A stretch of DNA of 64,000 nt from Cubamyces lactineus (Eukaryota > Basidiomycota > Agaricomycetes > Polyporales > Polyporaceae), in contig JACDTU010000003.1 of NCBI GenBank assembly GCA_022376465.1, positions 868,001 through 932,000 on the forward strand. The letters run 5' to 3'. A model generated the notes under the pieces. It did no database searches. It saw only the letters and a list, made by a program, of their open reading frames with translations, and was not told the origin of the DNA. A program made the translations under genes and the position numbers. The first letter of the stretch is position 1. Every line of letters begins with the position of its first letter. This document shows, piece after piece, positions 34,902 through 46,271 of the stretch.

Positions 34902-35150
34902 ATGTGCGCGCCGTCAAGACAGCGCGCTGGGTCTTAATCCTGTACTCTCGCCCCGTCTGGCATCTATGGAGACTATTGTCGCTATAACACGCTAATGCGA
35001 GATGGATATCAACAGGGGTCTATGGTTATGCAAACGACCATCAAGAATGTTGACCATACCCCCCTCTACGCAGCGTAACAACTGATATCTGTGTCTATCC
35101 TTGCGGTCACTTCACCTCACACAAGCTCAGAGGCCCAAGTATGGCTCGAA
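34902..35150. other. A/T-rich spacer between repeats
   Basis: 249 bases between the fold-back element and the solo LTR; no feature seen. Confidence 0.4.
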
Positions 35151-35155
35151 CATAA
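35151..35155. repeat. Target-site duplication, left copy (CATAA)
   Basis: Five bases CATAA directly before the LTR, repeated exactly after it at 35698-35702. Confidence 0.85.
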
Positions 35156-35697
35156 TGTTACAAATGTACGATAGGCGTCTTACGAACTGTACGATTTGGT
35201 ATGGTCTCTACTTCCGTCTCTGTACTATACGAATATGGCGGACTCTAGGATTCTAGCTACGGTTCTTAAAGACAGGAATGGTCTCGTATTATCTAGGACT
35301 CTCTAGGACTTTCTATGCACAGTTACTGCTGCACAGTGCACAGTTACTTCCGCGCAGTGCACAGGCGCTTCTGCACAGTCCACAGCAGCACTGCCACAGT
35401 GTTACTAGGTTCGACTAGCGCTGACTACTACGCACCAGAAAGTCCATGTACACGCTAGAACATTCCGTCTACAGGCCTGCATACATGTATATAAGAGGCG
35501 ACGCCATAGAGCGACCCTCAGCTTTCAGTCTCTTCGCGAAATACGACTTTGGTTGCTCGTTAACTCGCTTTCAACTGCAAATACTACTACGCGCTTATCT
35601 TCGACAAGCTAGGGCTAGTAGCTGAATAGATACAAGCTCTCTATTCATTGACGTCTTAAGGCTTGATAGTTTAAGAGTCACGCTCGAAAGCGTAACA
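35156..35697 (+). mobile_element. Solo LTR of a retrotransposon (542 bp)
   Basis: It begins TGTTAC and ends GTAACA, so it has TG...CA ends inside a 6 bp inverted terminal repeat, with a perfect 5 bp duplication CATAA on both sides. Inside are a TATA box (35488-35495) about 330 bases from the start and a block of short CACAGT-containing repeats (about 35325-35405) just upstream of it, in the position of U3 enhancers. No gag or pol sequence and no second LTR are present, so it is the product of LTR-LTR recombination. The orientation is plus from the TATA box. Gypsy or Copia cannot be decided from the LTR alone. Confidence 0.9.
35488..35495 (+). promoter_or_regulatory. TATA box of the solo LTR
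   Basis: TATATAAG, followed ~30 bases later by a plausible transcription start region (CAGCTTTCAGTC). This is the expected U3/R boundary and could still drive read-through transcription to the right. Confidence 0.6.
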
Positions 35698-35702
35698 CAT
35701 AA
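35698..35702. repeat. Target-site duplication, right copy (CATAA)
   Basis: Exact copy of 35151-35155, directly after the LTR end GTAACA. Confidence 0.85.
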
Positions 35703-35799
35703 CCGGTCAGTCCGCACGTCAGGGCTCTCGGTATGAGAGATGTCGATAGGCAGCAAGATGGCGGGAGGCTATATGACGTCGTCGGGGCCGCACAAGAGC

Positions 35800-36000
35800 T
35801 CACATGGGCGTGCAATATAACCCAGGTTGAACCCGCCACCGAGCGTGATGTCGGAGTATGTCGCGCACGCCGCGCATGTTGTCCAGGGCGGTGTTGAGTT
35901 CCGCGATGAACTTTCTATGCGCTTCCCGGTCGACAGGTCTGGAGGTGTCGAGGAGCAAGTGTGCGCTTATCAGCGCCATTATGTTCTTCGCCATCACCAA
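35800..36000 (-). CDS. Possible relic exon of an unknown protein
   Basis: A 66-codon minus-strand frame with coding-like composition: a hydrophobic AKNIMALISAHLLLDTS, then a charged segment RKFIAELNTALDNMRGVRDIL. I do not recognise it and cannot find partner exons. It lies next to the LTR insertion, so it may be what is left of a disrupted gene. It could also be chance. Confidence 0.22.
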   Translation of the reverse strand: MVMAKNIMALISAHLLLDTSRPVDREAHRKFIAELNTALDNMRGVRDILRHHARWRVQPGLYCTPM

Positions 36001-36839
36001 CAGTTACTGGGTATGTCGCACGCATGAACGAGACGCCAGCTGGATGTATGATATGTTATGACCTCATCAGACCCGCCGACGATCCATCGAGAGAATACAC
36101 AAAGGACATCAAAGCGGACCTCGAGGCACAGCCGGAAGCCACAGTCCGGATTGCACCCAGTCAATGATTGTATCGTCATCGGGACGGGAGAAGCGCACCA
36201 TGGCCAAGTTTCATTAAACCCGACGATGCGTCCCCCTTTGCAGCGATGCAGCGATGGTGAGTAGGGTGTTCGATAAGCACAAGTTGGAGAGGTGTCCGCT
36301 GACGTCGCGCAGGACCCGCAGTAGCAGGCGTACCACTCGTTTCGCGCGGCACGAGGCCGGACATGCCTCGATTCTGGCTATTCTGGCTGTTCGAGACGAC
36401 AGCGTTGTGTAGGGATCCGCCGCCGCTCACCGATGTTCGCGTCACGAAGCATTGTAGCGACTCGCAACGGTCTGCGGCGCCATCCGACGGACCGGAGGCG
36501 ACGTGGATTCGGGAGGCGGAGGAAGTCGAGTCGGCGTACTTGGCGAGAAATAATACATGCAAGTCTTTTGGGCCGGTCACTCAAAATCGGCTGTATATTG
36601 ATGCCCGGCAGCGATTGGGCAGTCTCCCTGTCGACACTGACAGCTGCTTCTCGAGGACGTACACCGGGTATGGAAGGAGGCCTTCCCTTTCGAGCGGACG
36701 TCTGGAAACGCGATATTGCGATGGAATGTGACCGGGAGGAGGCGCCCGAGAGGACGGTGAGTAGAGAGTTGGCCATGCCCATCCCACTTCCTTCACGTCC
36801 CCCCGCCAGACTAGGAAATCTCAACTCGTCCGCCCTCGC

Positions 36840-36846
36840 TATATAA
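36840..36846 (+). promoter_or_regulatory. Probable TATA box of the second P450
   Basis: TATATAA, about 230 bases before ATG 37075, followed by a C/T-rich stretch. The position and the long pyrimidine leader suit a fungal Pol II promoter. Confidence 0.5.
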
Positions 36847-37074
36847 TCCCGTCCCGCCCTCTCGCTTCTTCAACGCGTCCCCTTCCTTCCTTCCACCATC
36901 TCCCGCCTCTCCCGACCTTCCTGCGATCTACCAGGCGTCCTCGTTACCCGCTCTCCGGGTGCCCGCGAAAAGTCTCTGACCCGCCAACGTCCGCCCTTGC
37001 CTTCCATTCTCTCCACCGCCCCTTCGGTTCAGTCGCCCGCCCTTCACAAATCAACACAACCTCCACCTACCAAA

Positions 37075-39192
37075 ATGTCTTCCGCCGCGTCTCCCGTCCT
37101 CTCCGCCAACCTCTTGGACCTCTCCTCCCTCAGCATTCCTTCCATCGTCGCCGCTGCGCTATCCGCTTGCGTACTCTACCTCTGCGCTACCTTCATATAC
37201 AACCTCTACTTCTCGCCACTCGCCTCCATCCCCGGCCCGTGGTACGCAGCCGTCTCAGATCTCTGGTTGACGACCCACGTCGCCCGTCTGCAGCAATGCA
37301 AGACCGTCCAGGCCCTCTTTGAACGATACGGCCCAGTCGTCCGTGTTGGCCCTAACAAGGTCGTCTTTTGCGACCTTACCACTACCCGAAGGGTGTACTC
37401 GATCAACAAGTTTGATAAGAGCTCATTCTACAAGGCCCTATTGACGTCAGTTAGCTACTGGTAGCACTTCCTGAACTTGACTAACTTGAAATCTTTTCCA
37501 TGTAGGAACGACAACGACCATGCGTGAGTGTTACATTTCTTTTATGAAAGACTAAGCCACTTAGCGTACTGATTGATCCAGTATGACGACTCTCCCACAC
37601 TCTGAACACTCGACGCGCCGAAAGGCCTATGCGCCGCACTACAACCTACCTCATTTGACCCAGTTCCAGCCTGAAGTCAACGACTCTGTTGTCAAAGTTG
37701 TCCAGGCACGCTCTTCGTTCCGTTCTCAGTGTCCACGAAACTAATGCGCATGTGCTATTACCAGATTATTGAGAACAAGAAGGGAAAGACGTCCATCGAA
37801 ACTCTTGACCTATTCCGCCACCTGATGGTTGACATCATTTCTGTCACCGTCTTCGGCTCCCGTCCTGGCGCTCTGGACAACTGGGCGATCGGTATCCAGG
37901 ACCCGCTCTCCCAGGCCGTTTACGACTTCCCTACCAGGGGCATCGTGGTACGCGCGACTGCTGACAGTATAATTATCGGTGGACTGACGTTTGCGTTCCT
38001 TCAGCGAAGTGCTATCCCTACGTGGGCTTGGAACCTTGCATGCCGTATCCCTAATGAGCGGTGGCGCCGAATCTGCAACTCCGACAAGACGATGGCCGAG
38101 GTACGTCAAGGAATCATTCCTGGCTACCGGCAACTGACATCGTTATGAACCTCATAGTTTGTACGCGGACGCCTCGACGATAGCGTGGCGAAGATGCAGG
38201 CGGCCCCTGTCATCGGCGAAAAGGAGAGCAAAACGCCATTGATCCAGCGCATGATTCAGCATCGCGTCTCTGGTGGCATCGATAACAGGACCGTCCAGAA
38301 TGTCATCTCGGAGTGCATGGGCCATCTGTAAGTGAACTTTATGCCACCTCCTGCTTACATACTCTGACGTGACGGTCCAGGGTTGCCGGGTCCGATACAA
38401 CCTCGACTACATTGTCGTACCTTCTATGGGAGCTCACTCGTCGTCACGATATCATGAGGACGCTGCAAGCGGAGCTCGACGAGTACATGTCTGATCGCAA
38501 GGCGATTCCGGATTTCTCTACGCTGTGCAAGATGCCCTACTTGAACGCGTTTGTGAAAGAAGGTTCGTTTCTCCGTGCCTTCCCTGCCCAATCTCTCGCT
38601 GAAATGGGATTGGAACATAGGCCTTCGAGTGCATGGCTCTGCGCCTTCCGTCCTCGAGCGCGTCGTTCCTGCCACAAAGATCGATGATTCGTTCGACATG
38701 ATGGGTTATGCGCTCCCTCCCGGTACAGTTGTCGGCACTCAGGCTTGGAGCATGCATCGCGACCCCGAAGTCTTCCCGAGCGCCGAGACCTTCCTCCCGG
38801 AGCGCTGGCTCCCGGTTGAGGGCGTCGTGGGCGAGGAAGAACGGTTATCTCGGTAAGTACGCTCACGCAGGCAGCACATAGCCAAGGCTAACCACATGTT
38901 GCGTCAGAATGGCCCAATTCCTCATGCCTTTCGGTGTTGGCACGCGTGTCTGTGGAGGTCAAAACCTTGCGCACATGGTCTTGCGCATCGCGATCGCGAC
39001 GCTTGCCGTGAACTTCGATGTTAGCGCCAACCTCACCGAAACGAATGAAAAGACGATGGAGATGAAGGATGCATTCGTGAGTAATAATGTTTTTGTAGGT
39101 GTTTGTCACACGCTGATCGTCACCCCCGCGTGCAGGTCCTTCACCCAGCGACCAAGGAGTGCAAGCTTGTCTTCACATCCCGGAAGTGCTGA
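37075..39192 (+). CDS. Cytochrome P450 monooxygenase (intact)
   Basis: About 520-530 residues in nine or so exons. ATG 37075 ([16 protein letters not shown]) leads to a membrane anchor [20 protein letters not shown] and the hinge [15 protein letters not shown]. Later come [15 protein letters not shown], the I-helix motif [10 protein letters not shown], the K-helix ExxR in KEGLRVHG (completed across an intron), the PERF-type FLPERWLP and the heme loop [17 protein letters not shown] with its Cys ligand. All key residues are present and every join checked stays in frame; TGA is at 39190-39192. The 'benzoate 4-monooxygenase/pisatin demethylase-like' hinge and heme-loop pattern places it in a different family from the P450 at 25.8 kb. 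It is an ER-bound oxygenase using NADPH-P450 reductase; the substrate is unknown. Confidence 0.93.
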
Positions 39193-39649
39193 GCCTGCCA
39201 TCTCGTCTCATCTGTCCGCATCTCTTGTTTGTCGTGATCTCGCCACTACACTATACCCCGCTAATACCCGCCCTTCGTTGAAGAGAAGAGAAACATCCTG
39301 AATATACCCTACGACTCACATAATCCCGTTAGTCGCTTTCGAAGTTATAGCTTTGCTTTCCTGCCAGTGTCATTGGTTACGCACGCTCTCGTCGTTGTCG
39401 CCCGTTGTCGTTCGGCCGTCACCGCGGGCGGGGCTGTCGTTGTCGTCGCATTCCGAGTACACAGACATCTGCGTTGTATGTAGAGCAAGCGAGGCTGGTA
39501 GTACGTGATACATCCTTCCGAGGTCCCCAAGAAATCATCGCTAGCGACAACGATTGTGTGAGCTTCATAGATCTACCCGTGACGTACGCCAGAACGGTAT
39601 GGCCACAATATGGTTGACCAGGAAACATACGGTACAGTATACCTTATGA
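39193..39649. other. Convergent intergenic region
   Basis: It lies between the 3' ends of the P450 (plus) and the small membrane-anchored protein (minus). No gene seen. Confidence 0.5.
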
Positions 39650-40509
39650 CTAATAGAAAAGGTCACCGGGGGGACTAAGCGGGCTGAAGATCTCGCTGCG
39701 CGGCGAGAGTATGTCGTAGTCCTCGTCAGAGCCTGCCGCGGACACATCTGTCAAGTCGGACAGCGAAAGCGTGGAGCTGGGAGCGCTGACTGGGGACCAT
39801 GGATCGTCGTCCGTCACGTTCAACGATGGAGTTGAATGTCCATCATGATCGTCTTCAATGTCACCGCCCTCTCGAGCCTCGTCCGTAGAGGGCTCGTAGT
39901 CGGATAATGAGACACTCAGGTTGGAGAAGGGGCTCATGGGGGAGTGGGCTTGGGGCTCCGGGTCAGGCTCTTGGTTGTACTAGTGCGAATATTGAGTTGG
40001 TGCTGGGCTCATGCTAGTGGAACCTAGCAGTGCTGACCTCGTTGCTTATACCGACCCCGCTACCGGTCCTGGCCTCGAGCTCAGGCCCCGTTCGAGGAAG
40101 TTCCTGACCGTTCTCGTCGCGAGGCTCGTTCACGAAGATGTCAGCCGGTCCACCCGCATCGTCTCTATTGTCTGAATGGGAGCTTGGCAGGAAGTGAGTT
40201 TCGTCGCCTTCGTCTAAATCGCTGTTCCACTCTAGTTCGCTAGCCTCCGACTCGGTTGGAGTCGTGATCGGCACTAGGGGAATTGCTACGAGGGCTGGGA
40301 GTCGGGTCTCCTCCGCCTTGTGTGCCTGCTCCAAAACTGAAGCACAGTGGTACGCCGTACCTCGCGATCGTGCGCACCTGGTACATCTTATACGCGACGA
40401 TCCCACCCACGACGACGCCGATGACGCACGCCACGCCGGGCGTTGTGATCCCCGCGGTGTACAGGACGGTTTTGACGGCCTTGGACGCGAGTGCTCGGCG
40501 TGATAGCAT
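39650..40509 (-). CDS. Single-pass membrane protein with acidic disordered tail (249 residues)
   Basis: Three exons: 40509-40378 (44 residues), 40325-40038 (96) and 39979-39650 (109), both introns in phase 0. Exon 1 is a basic start (MLSRRALASKAVKTVL) plus one membrane helix with IGVVVGGIVAYKMYQ. The rest is Ser/Pro/Asp/Glu-rich and probably disordered, with short hydrophobic motifs: WNSDLDEGDE, DPWSPVSAPSSTLSLSDL, and a final SEIFSPLSPPGDLFY. I do not recognise a named family. The neighbouring gene at 40947-43352 has the same layout, the same intron positions and similar start and end motifs. Orientation is most likely a short N-terminus in the lumen or matrix and the tail in the cytosol; this is inferred only from charge. 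Confidence 0.68.
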
Positions 40510-40946
40510 GATTCAGTTCGAGTTGGTAGTACTGGTGGCGGTTGAGTAAGAGAATTTTGTGCCTCCGCCGGGGTGCGCGGTGAAGATCCACGAATGATTG
40601 TTGGCTCGAGCTGCGTGGACGCAGGGCGGGGGCCTCGTTTGTGAGGCATGCCGCACATCTGTAGTACGGTTCGAGGTCGAGGTTTACCGCAGCAACCCAG
40701 TCTCGTGACCATAAGAACTCTATGTAAATGGCGGGTGAGTAGGATTTCATAAGACGAAGACGCTGACAGTCCAACCTCTGTAACAAATTCGCGGACCGTT
40801 TCAAAGTTGAGCATTCATGAACGCGCGGGTCATCTGAGTCTGCTAGTGAGTATGTTAGTATAACGTCACAACCTTACACGGGGTATGGATTTTGAATCCG
40901 AGTCCGGAGTGACCTGGGATGCTACAGGTTCGCTACAATACGCGGG
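40510..40946. other. Spacer between the two membrane-anchored protein genes
   Basis: It contains the 3' UTR of the larger gene and the promoter of the smaller one, both transcribed leftward. Minus-strand open frames continue past 40509 but add no convincing N-terminus. Confidence 0.4.
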
Positions 40947-43352
40947 CTACATGCGCTCACGAGACGCAGTACTCTGTAATACGTCGTCATCGGAAGGGCT
41001 CATGGGGCTGAAATACTCCGAGTCTATCGTAGACCCATCCCAACTGGACAACTCAGACCACGACATCGCGGCGGTGCTCGGGGCGCTGACAGGAGACCAC
41101 CCGCCTGGCATAGGCGAACCAAGGGGCGTGCCGAAGACCGGTGTAGAAAAGCCGTCGTCGCTGCTGCTCTCCGAGTCGTCCGCGTTGCCATCGGAGCCGG
41201 AACCGGGCGGGCCAGTGGGGAACCGGAATTGCAGGAACCTCGCGGTGCTCGCGGGGGGCAGCCAGTATTCGATCTCGTCGCTGGTACGGATATGAAGCGC
41301 ACGAGCGGCGTGGTCGCCGGGTGTGGCAGCGCCGTCTTGGGTGGAACTTGACTGTGACTGTGTGGTCGTTTCAGGCGCGTCGGAAGTAGTGAAGGTAGAT
41401 GGGAGGCTAAGACTGGTTGTGATGGAGGTAAGAAGCTGGCTAGATAGCTTCTGCGGAGACAGAGGGACCTCCGACTCGTCTCGCTCTTCGATAGGACTGA
41501 GACTGCCGGGGAAGCTCTCTGGCATCGAAATGAGCGGGGAGAGGATCCCAACGTGATCCGGGTCCGTACTTGAGTAGTCGAGATTGAGGTCATGCAAGTC
41601 GCCATCACTGGTGTTGACTCCGCGACGAGTAGCGTCTGAAGCTGAGTGCGCCGAGAGCGTCCCGTTTTGTGGGAAGCTTGATCCTGCATTTGTATCGAGT
41701 TCGGTCTTCAGGTCAATATTCACGGTGGGGATGCATGTAATGGGGGTGGGCGGGTGAGGGTCTGAGTCAGGGCTCATGGTGCGAGCTGCGGGAAGCCGGA
41801 GGTTCTCTACAGGCGAACAAGGCGCTCGTTCGATGTCTTTCCTAACGTGATTATCGCTGGGCAGGACTCGGGGACTTGATTCGAGCGAAGGAGGTATGAA
41901 GACGCCACCTTCGGCGCGCTCTAGGCCGGTACGTGAGTCGCTGATGTCGATGTTGCTCTGGATTCTAGTGTCGATGCTGTTCCCAACAATCCCGTCTACA
42001 ACTGAGTTCAGCGAAGGGTAGTTGTCTTCTGGCAAGTCGGAGATCATAGACATCGCGCTACCGATGTCACTGCCCAGCATGAAAAGGCCGGAACGCGCCA
42101 GTTGGAGGTCGATTTGGCTGTGGTGTAGATCCTCGGACTTGCTCTCAGCGACGGGAGTGGGCCCATCACTCTGCCGATCCGGGAGCTGCATATCGCAGGG
42201 CGCGTCATCGTGGTTCGTGGAGGATTGTTGTTCGACAGTAGATCGGGCTGGGCCGACGACATTGCTGGACTCGACGTGCACGCCAGCGGGGATCGTCACG
42301 CAGGTACCTTCCTCATGATGCGTAGGGAACTGGAGGGTGGATTCCGCTTGGTTTGATTTGCCGTCAGTGCGTCCTTCGAGCTGCGGCGGTGCTGCTGGTG
42401 ACTGAGCGTGCACTGGGACCACGACCGGGCTTGATAACGGGGCAGTAGATTCCAGATTCGCGTGGGGCGTAGGCGTGGGCCTGTGCCGGCGAACGGAGCA
42501 TGGTGTGGGAGAGCCTGATGCCGTCTTCGCACCGCTGGCTTGTACGGAGGGGGATGATCTCGAAGCGTTAGCCTGTGGAACGTATATAGGTATCGTCTTC
42601 AGCGTCCGAGTCGTTTCGTAGGTGGTATACGTGTCAGCGGGTGACGGTGGATCCGCCCAAGCGCGAGCTTCTTTCAGGACGAGATCGGGGACAAACACAG
42701 CGCTGTATCCAGCATATGCGTTTCCTCGCTGTTCCTCGGAGATTGTACTGGACGCATTACTAGATTGTGTATAGGTATTGATGGTCTGTGGAGGTGGCTG
42801 CTGGCGAGCTTTGGCTGGCGTTGGCGCCGATAGAGGTGTGGCTTCGGCACGGGAGGTAGGGCAAGGGGCAGGTGCTGCTCCATCTTTCTAGCGGAATGTT
42901 TGACCGTTAGCTGGTGTACCTGCATAGCGCTGCCGGAACGTGTAGAATCACTGCGACCTGTACGGGGCAGCAAGTCACTGACCTCGTCATGCGTGCGCCC
43001 AACTCGGATATTGTCGCTCTTCTCCCTAGCTTGCCCATCGTTGACACGACCTTCACCTTGCTTCAAGCCAGTGTTGAGCGGTTTGCCTGCATTGCGAGGC
43101 GGATGTGGAGGTGGAGGCTCCTGCAACGTCTTCGCCCCCAATCGTGTAGGCAAGCGTCACCGTGAGAGAGGCGTCCCCGGGCAACGAAGGTCTTAGCACC
43201 AACTCGCGACGCAACCCGCCTGAGCCTCCCGCGCGTACCTGGTAAATTCTATACGCAACAATCACGGCTATGGCGACGCTGGTTGCACAGCCTGCGAGTA
43301 TGGCCCTTGCGATATGCAAACCTCCGGCAGAGGTCGCGCTGCGAAGTGGCAT
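40947..43352 (-). CDS. Single-pass membrane protein with long disordered Ser/Pro-rich tail (730 residues)
   Basis: Three exons: 43352-43239 (38 residues), 43120-42983 (46) and 42887-40947 (646 plus stop), with both introns in phase 0. Exon 1 is MPLRSATSAGGLHIARAI followed by one helix ending SVAIAVIVAYRIYQ. Exon 3 opens KDGAAPAPCPTSRAEATPL. It has one conserved-looking island, NAYAGYSAVFVPDLVLKEA, followed by WADPPSPADTYTTYETTRTL. Then comes ~550 residues of low-complexity Ser/Thr/Pro/Asp sequence with many SP sites, ending GWSPVSAPSTAAMSWSEL, SEYFSPMSPSDDD. I know no function. The acidic, phosphorylatable tail tethered to a membrane suggests a scaffold or regulated anchor, which is inference. 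The splice acceptor of exon 2 (43121 or six codons upstream of it) is uncertain. Confidence 0.68.
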
Positions 43353-43864
43353 GGTGGTGATGGTAAGCGATGAAGTTGACTTGGGACTGCATTGACCAAG
43401 TTGGATGTACACCCATAGCAGAGGCTAGACTGAGCGTGGCGGCAATGAGGTCATGTCGCTGGAAAGGCGTGTAGGAGCTATATTGAAGTTGAGTAGTTCT
43501 GCGCAGTGATGCAAGGATTACCAGCAGTGGCGCTCCTTGGTCGAAACCCTTCAGCTCGCTGTGAGCTGTGAGAGATTTTTGAGGAGGAAACATTTGCATA
43601 AGATGCATCCTCAGTGTCGAACTCGTCCTCGAGGCTGCGCATGCTCGAACCAGCCGTAGCGCCCATATAGGCGCCTGCATGTCTCGAATGGATTGGCAAA
43701 CGCATAGGCAAGTACTCTCGGTAGGTCGCCATATGCACAATCAGTGCACCCTTCCGCAGACGGCTATATCGGAGTGACATCCACAATCGACCAGCTGATG
43801 CAAAATGGACCGACCGACAGCCCTCGACATTGTCTGAACCCACGCACGAGTAATCGAACCCAAT
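43353..43864. other. Intergenic region
   Basis: It contains the promoter of the 730-residue gene and the 3' flank of the tRNA synthetase. The minus-strand frames through here lack a start and any domain. Confidence 0.4.
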
Positions 43865-45887
43865 CTACATCTTCGACATGTCGATATCGAACAAGCGCAC
43901 ACCAGGACGCACGTCGCCCAAACCTGCCTTCCCGAACGCGGCGTCAACTAGCGAACGTTGGTCGGGCGGGACACCAAGCGAGTCCAGGAGCAGCGCGGCC
44001 GTCTCTGGCATGAACGGCTGAAGGAGGATACCGCATTGTCGCAGGGTCTCGAAGATAAGGGCCTGGACGTCCGCAGCGACCGCCGGAGACGTGTCGTTGG
44101 ACCACGGGGCTGCCCTAGTCATCAGCAAGTTCGCCTGTGGGGGCGTATAGTCAGCTGTGATACAGGTATTACAGAGAGGCAGTGGGCACAGCGAACCTCT
44201 TGCAGCGCCAGAACGATCGCCTCCACGGCATCGGCGACCTGGAAGCGCTGCATGTTTTGCTCGTAGGAGGGTGCGAGAGCCTTGAGCGAGCTCAGCAGCG
44301 GCGCGAGCGAGCTGGTACCGGTGCCGGACAAGAGGGAGACAGAGGGCCGAGGCACGCTAGCAACGCGCTTCATGATCTTCCTAGAAGTCGCGCGGAGGAA
44401 GAGGTTGCCGAGCAAGGAGATGATCTCCCTGCAGTGCTTCTGGAGCTGCTCCTGAGACCAGTCTGCGCAATACTTCAGTTTCACTTTGAACACCGGCGAA
44501 GTGTGCCAGGAGGGACTGACCGACGTCATCTTTGAAACGGCCTCCAACGCGCGCAAGGTAGTACCGGACGAGGTCGATACCGTACTCGTCGATGGCTTTC
44601 ACGGGGTCGGCGACGTTGCCGACAGATTTGGACATCTTCGCCTTCTCCACAGTCCAATGCGAGTGGACCAGAAGTTGTTTCGAAAGAGGCAGGGAGAGCG
44701 CCATAAGCATGGCGGGTAAGTAAAGGGCATGGAAGCTTGACGACGAGGTTCATGAGCCGTCGCACCAAAACTAGCCAACCACGGATCTCACCGAAGGATG
44801 TCTTTGCCGATGACCTGAACGTCTGGTGGCCATCCGTCGGCAAGGCCTTTGCCTGTTGGCCACGGGTAACCGACGGAAGACAAATAGACCGTCAACGCAT
44901 CGATCCACACATAAATTGTGTGCTCCGGGTCTTTCGGAACCGGGATGCCCCAGTGCAGTCGTGAGCGTTTGCGCGAGATGGAGAGGTCTTCCAGCGGTTC
45001 GTCCAGCATGTTCATGACATCTGCGTGAAACTGGGCGGGCTGGATGACGTCTGGGCGCTTGACGTAGTAGTCGTGGAGATGATGTTCGAAGGCGGAGAGG
45101 CGGAATTTGTAGTTGACCTCTTGCTGCCATTCAACCCGTGAGCCTGAGGTTGTCGAGATATGGTATTTCACTCCATCTTTCTCTTGGAGGGCGACTTGGC
45201 TCGCGGGATAGAATGTCTCGTCAGAGACGGAGTACCACCCAGCATGCCGGCCCTTGTAGATCAGACCTCGGTTGTCAAGCTCAGTCTACCGGCGCCTGTA
45301 AGCAATACTGAGCTCGCATCCAAAACCTGTCACTGACCCAGAGATGGGACACCGCGTCACAGTGTTGCTTCTCTGTAGTTCGTGTGAAGCGCGTACTACT
45401 AATGTTCGCCTTCTTGGTGAGATTCTACCTTGGAAGACAATACTTTAGCCTGGAATTTGAGAAGCACAATACGAGATGGGGACATACACGGAAGTGCACG
45501 CTCAGTTCGTCACAGAAGTCCAAGGGGGCCATTCCTTTCGCCTCCGCGGCTTTCTGTAGCTTTAGCCCGTGCTCATCGGTCCCAGTGATGAACCGGACTG
45601 GGCGGTTGGGATTACAGAGTTTGGCATGCCGGGCGTATATGTCGGCGACGACTAAGGTATGCAAGTGTCCAATATGTGGTACTGTGCCAAAGAAGGGTGA
45701 GCATCGTCTACGCTATTCAGGCGTGGAGGGCGCACTTACCAGCATTAGGGTAGAATATAGGTGTGGTGATATAGTAAGGTTTGGTGAAGTCCGAGCCGCT
45801 CTCAGCGGATGCAGAGTACCGTCGACATTGACCTTGCACAATATGGACGCGTTTTGGAAGAGAACGGAGAGAGGCAAGACGCTTCAT
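43865..45887 (-). CDS. MSM1: Methionyl-tRNA synthetase, mitochondrial
   Basis: A class I synthetase that charges mitochondrial tRNA-Met. The start MKRLASLRSLPKRVHIVQ is Arg/Lys-rich with no acids, a classic mitochondrial presequence, followed by YYITTPIFYPNA. The HIGH motif appears as VPHIGHLHTL after an intron. Then come FITGTDEHGLKLQKAA, the Rossmann/editing-region segments GWYSVSDETFYP and HTIYVWIDALTVYLSSVG, and FHALYLPAMLM. The KMSKS loop reads VEKAKMSKSVGNV. The C-terminal helical anticodon-binding domain ends LFDIDMSKM at TAG 43865-43867. All joins checked stay in frame. The length is ~560 residues, without the extra RNA-binding domain of cytosolic enzymes. ATG 45962 is an alternative in-frame start adding 25 residues. 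It shares a short head-to-head promoter with the auxilin gene. Confidence 0.93.
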
Positions 45888-46271
45888 CCGAGAAGGCTGA
45901 AGGTCAATCGTCTGGCAGCAGCTCAAGTGGCGGACGCTCGTACAAGTTCGGGACCCGTGCATGGCATGCTGAAGCGCCCATAGCCGACAATTCCCGCGCT
46001 ACCGGGGATCCCGGACCGCCGGCTGATGTGGTCTAGATCTGATCTGCGCGATGCGGGCGCTTGTGGTGGTAGCTGCTCCTTGCGACGCTCGTCGGCCTGC
46101 TCAGCAACTCACCGCCTCTGCAAGTTCCGTCACTCGACTTCCACATCGCAATACCGCATACACCCCTTCCATATGCCCTGCCTTTGAATGCACAGAATAA
46201 TCTGGTGAAGCTACTCTGACAACCGCAACTATCGTGCCTCCTTCTGCCTTCGGATCTGCTTCACTCCGCCT
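45888..46271. promoter_or_regulatory. Short bidirectional promoter
   Basis: About 310-385 bases separate the start codons of the methionyl-tRNA synthetase (minus) and the Swa2-like gene (plus). Both promoters must lie here, so shared regulation is likely by position. No specific factor site was recognised. Confidence 0.5.

Larger units (their letters stand above)
35703..37074. other. Gene-poor region and P450 promoter
   Basis: Apart from one possible relic exon (35800-36000, minus) nothing coding is supported. The final 250 bases are a C/T-rich promoter and leader of the P450 at 37075, with a TATA box at 36840. Confidence 0.4.

Noticed and set aside
40388..40814. Minus-strand frames continuing upstream of the 249-residue membrane protein
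   Set aside because: The in-frame ATG at 40509 gives a clean basic start and helix that match the paralogue; the longer readings add unrelated Arg-rich sequence.
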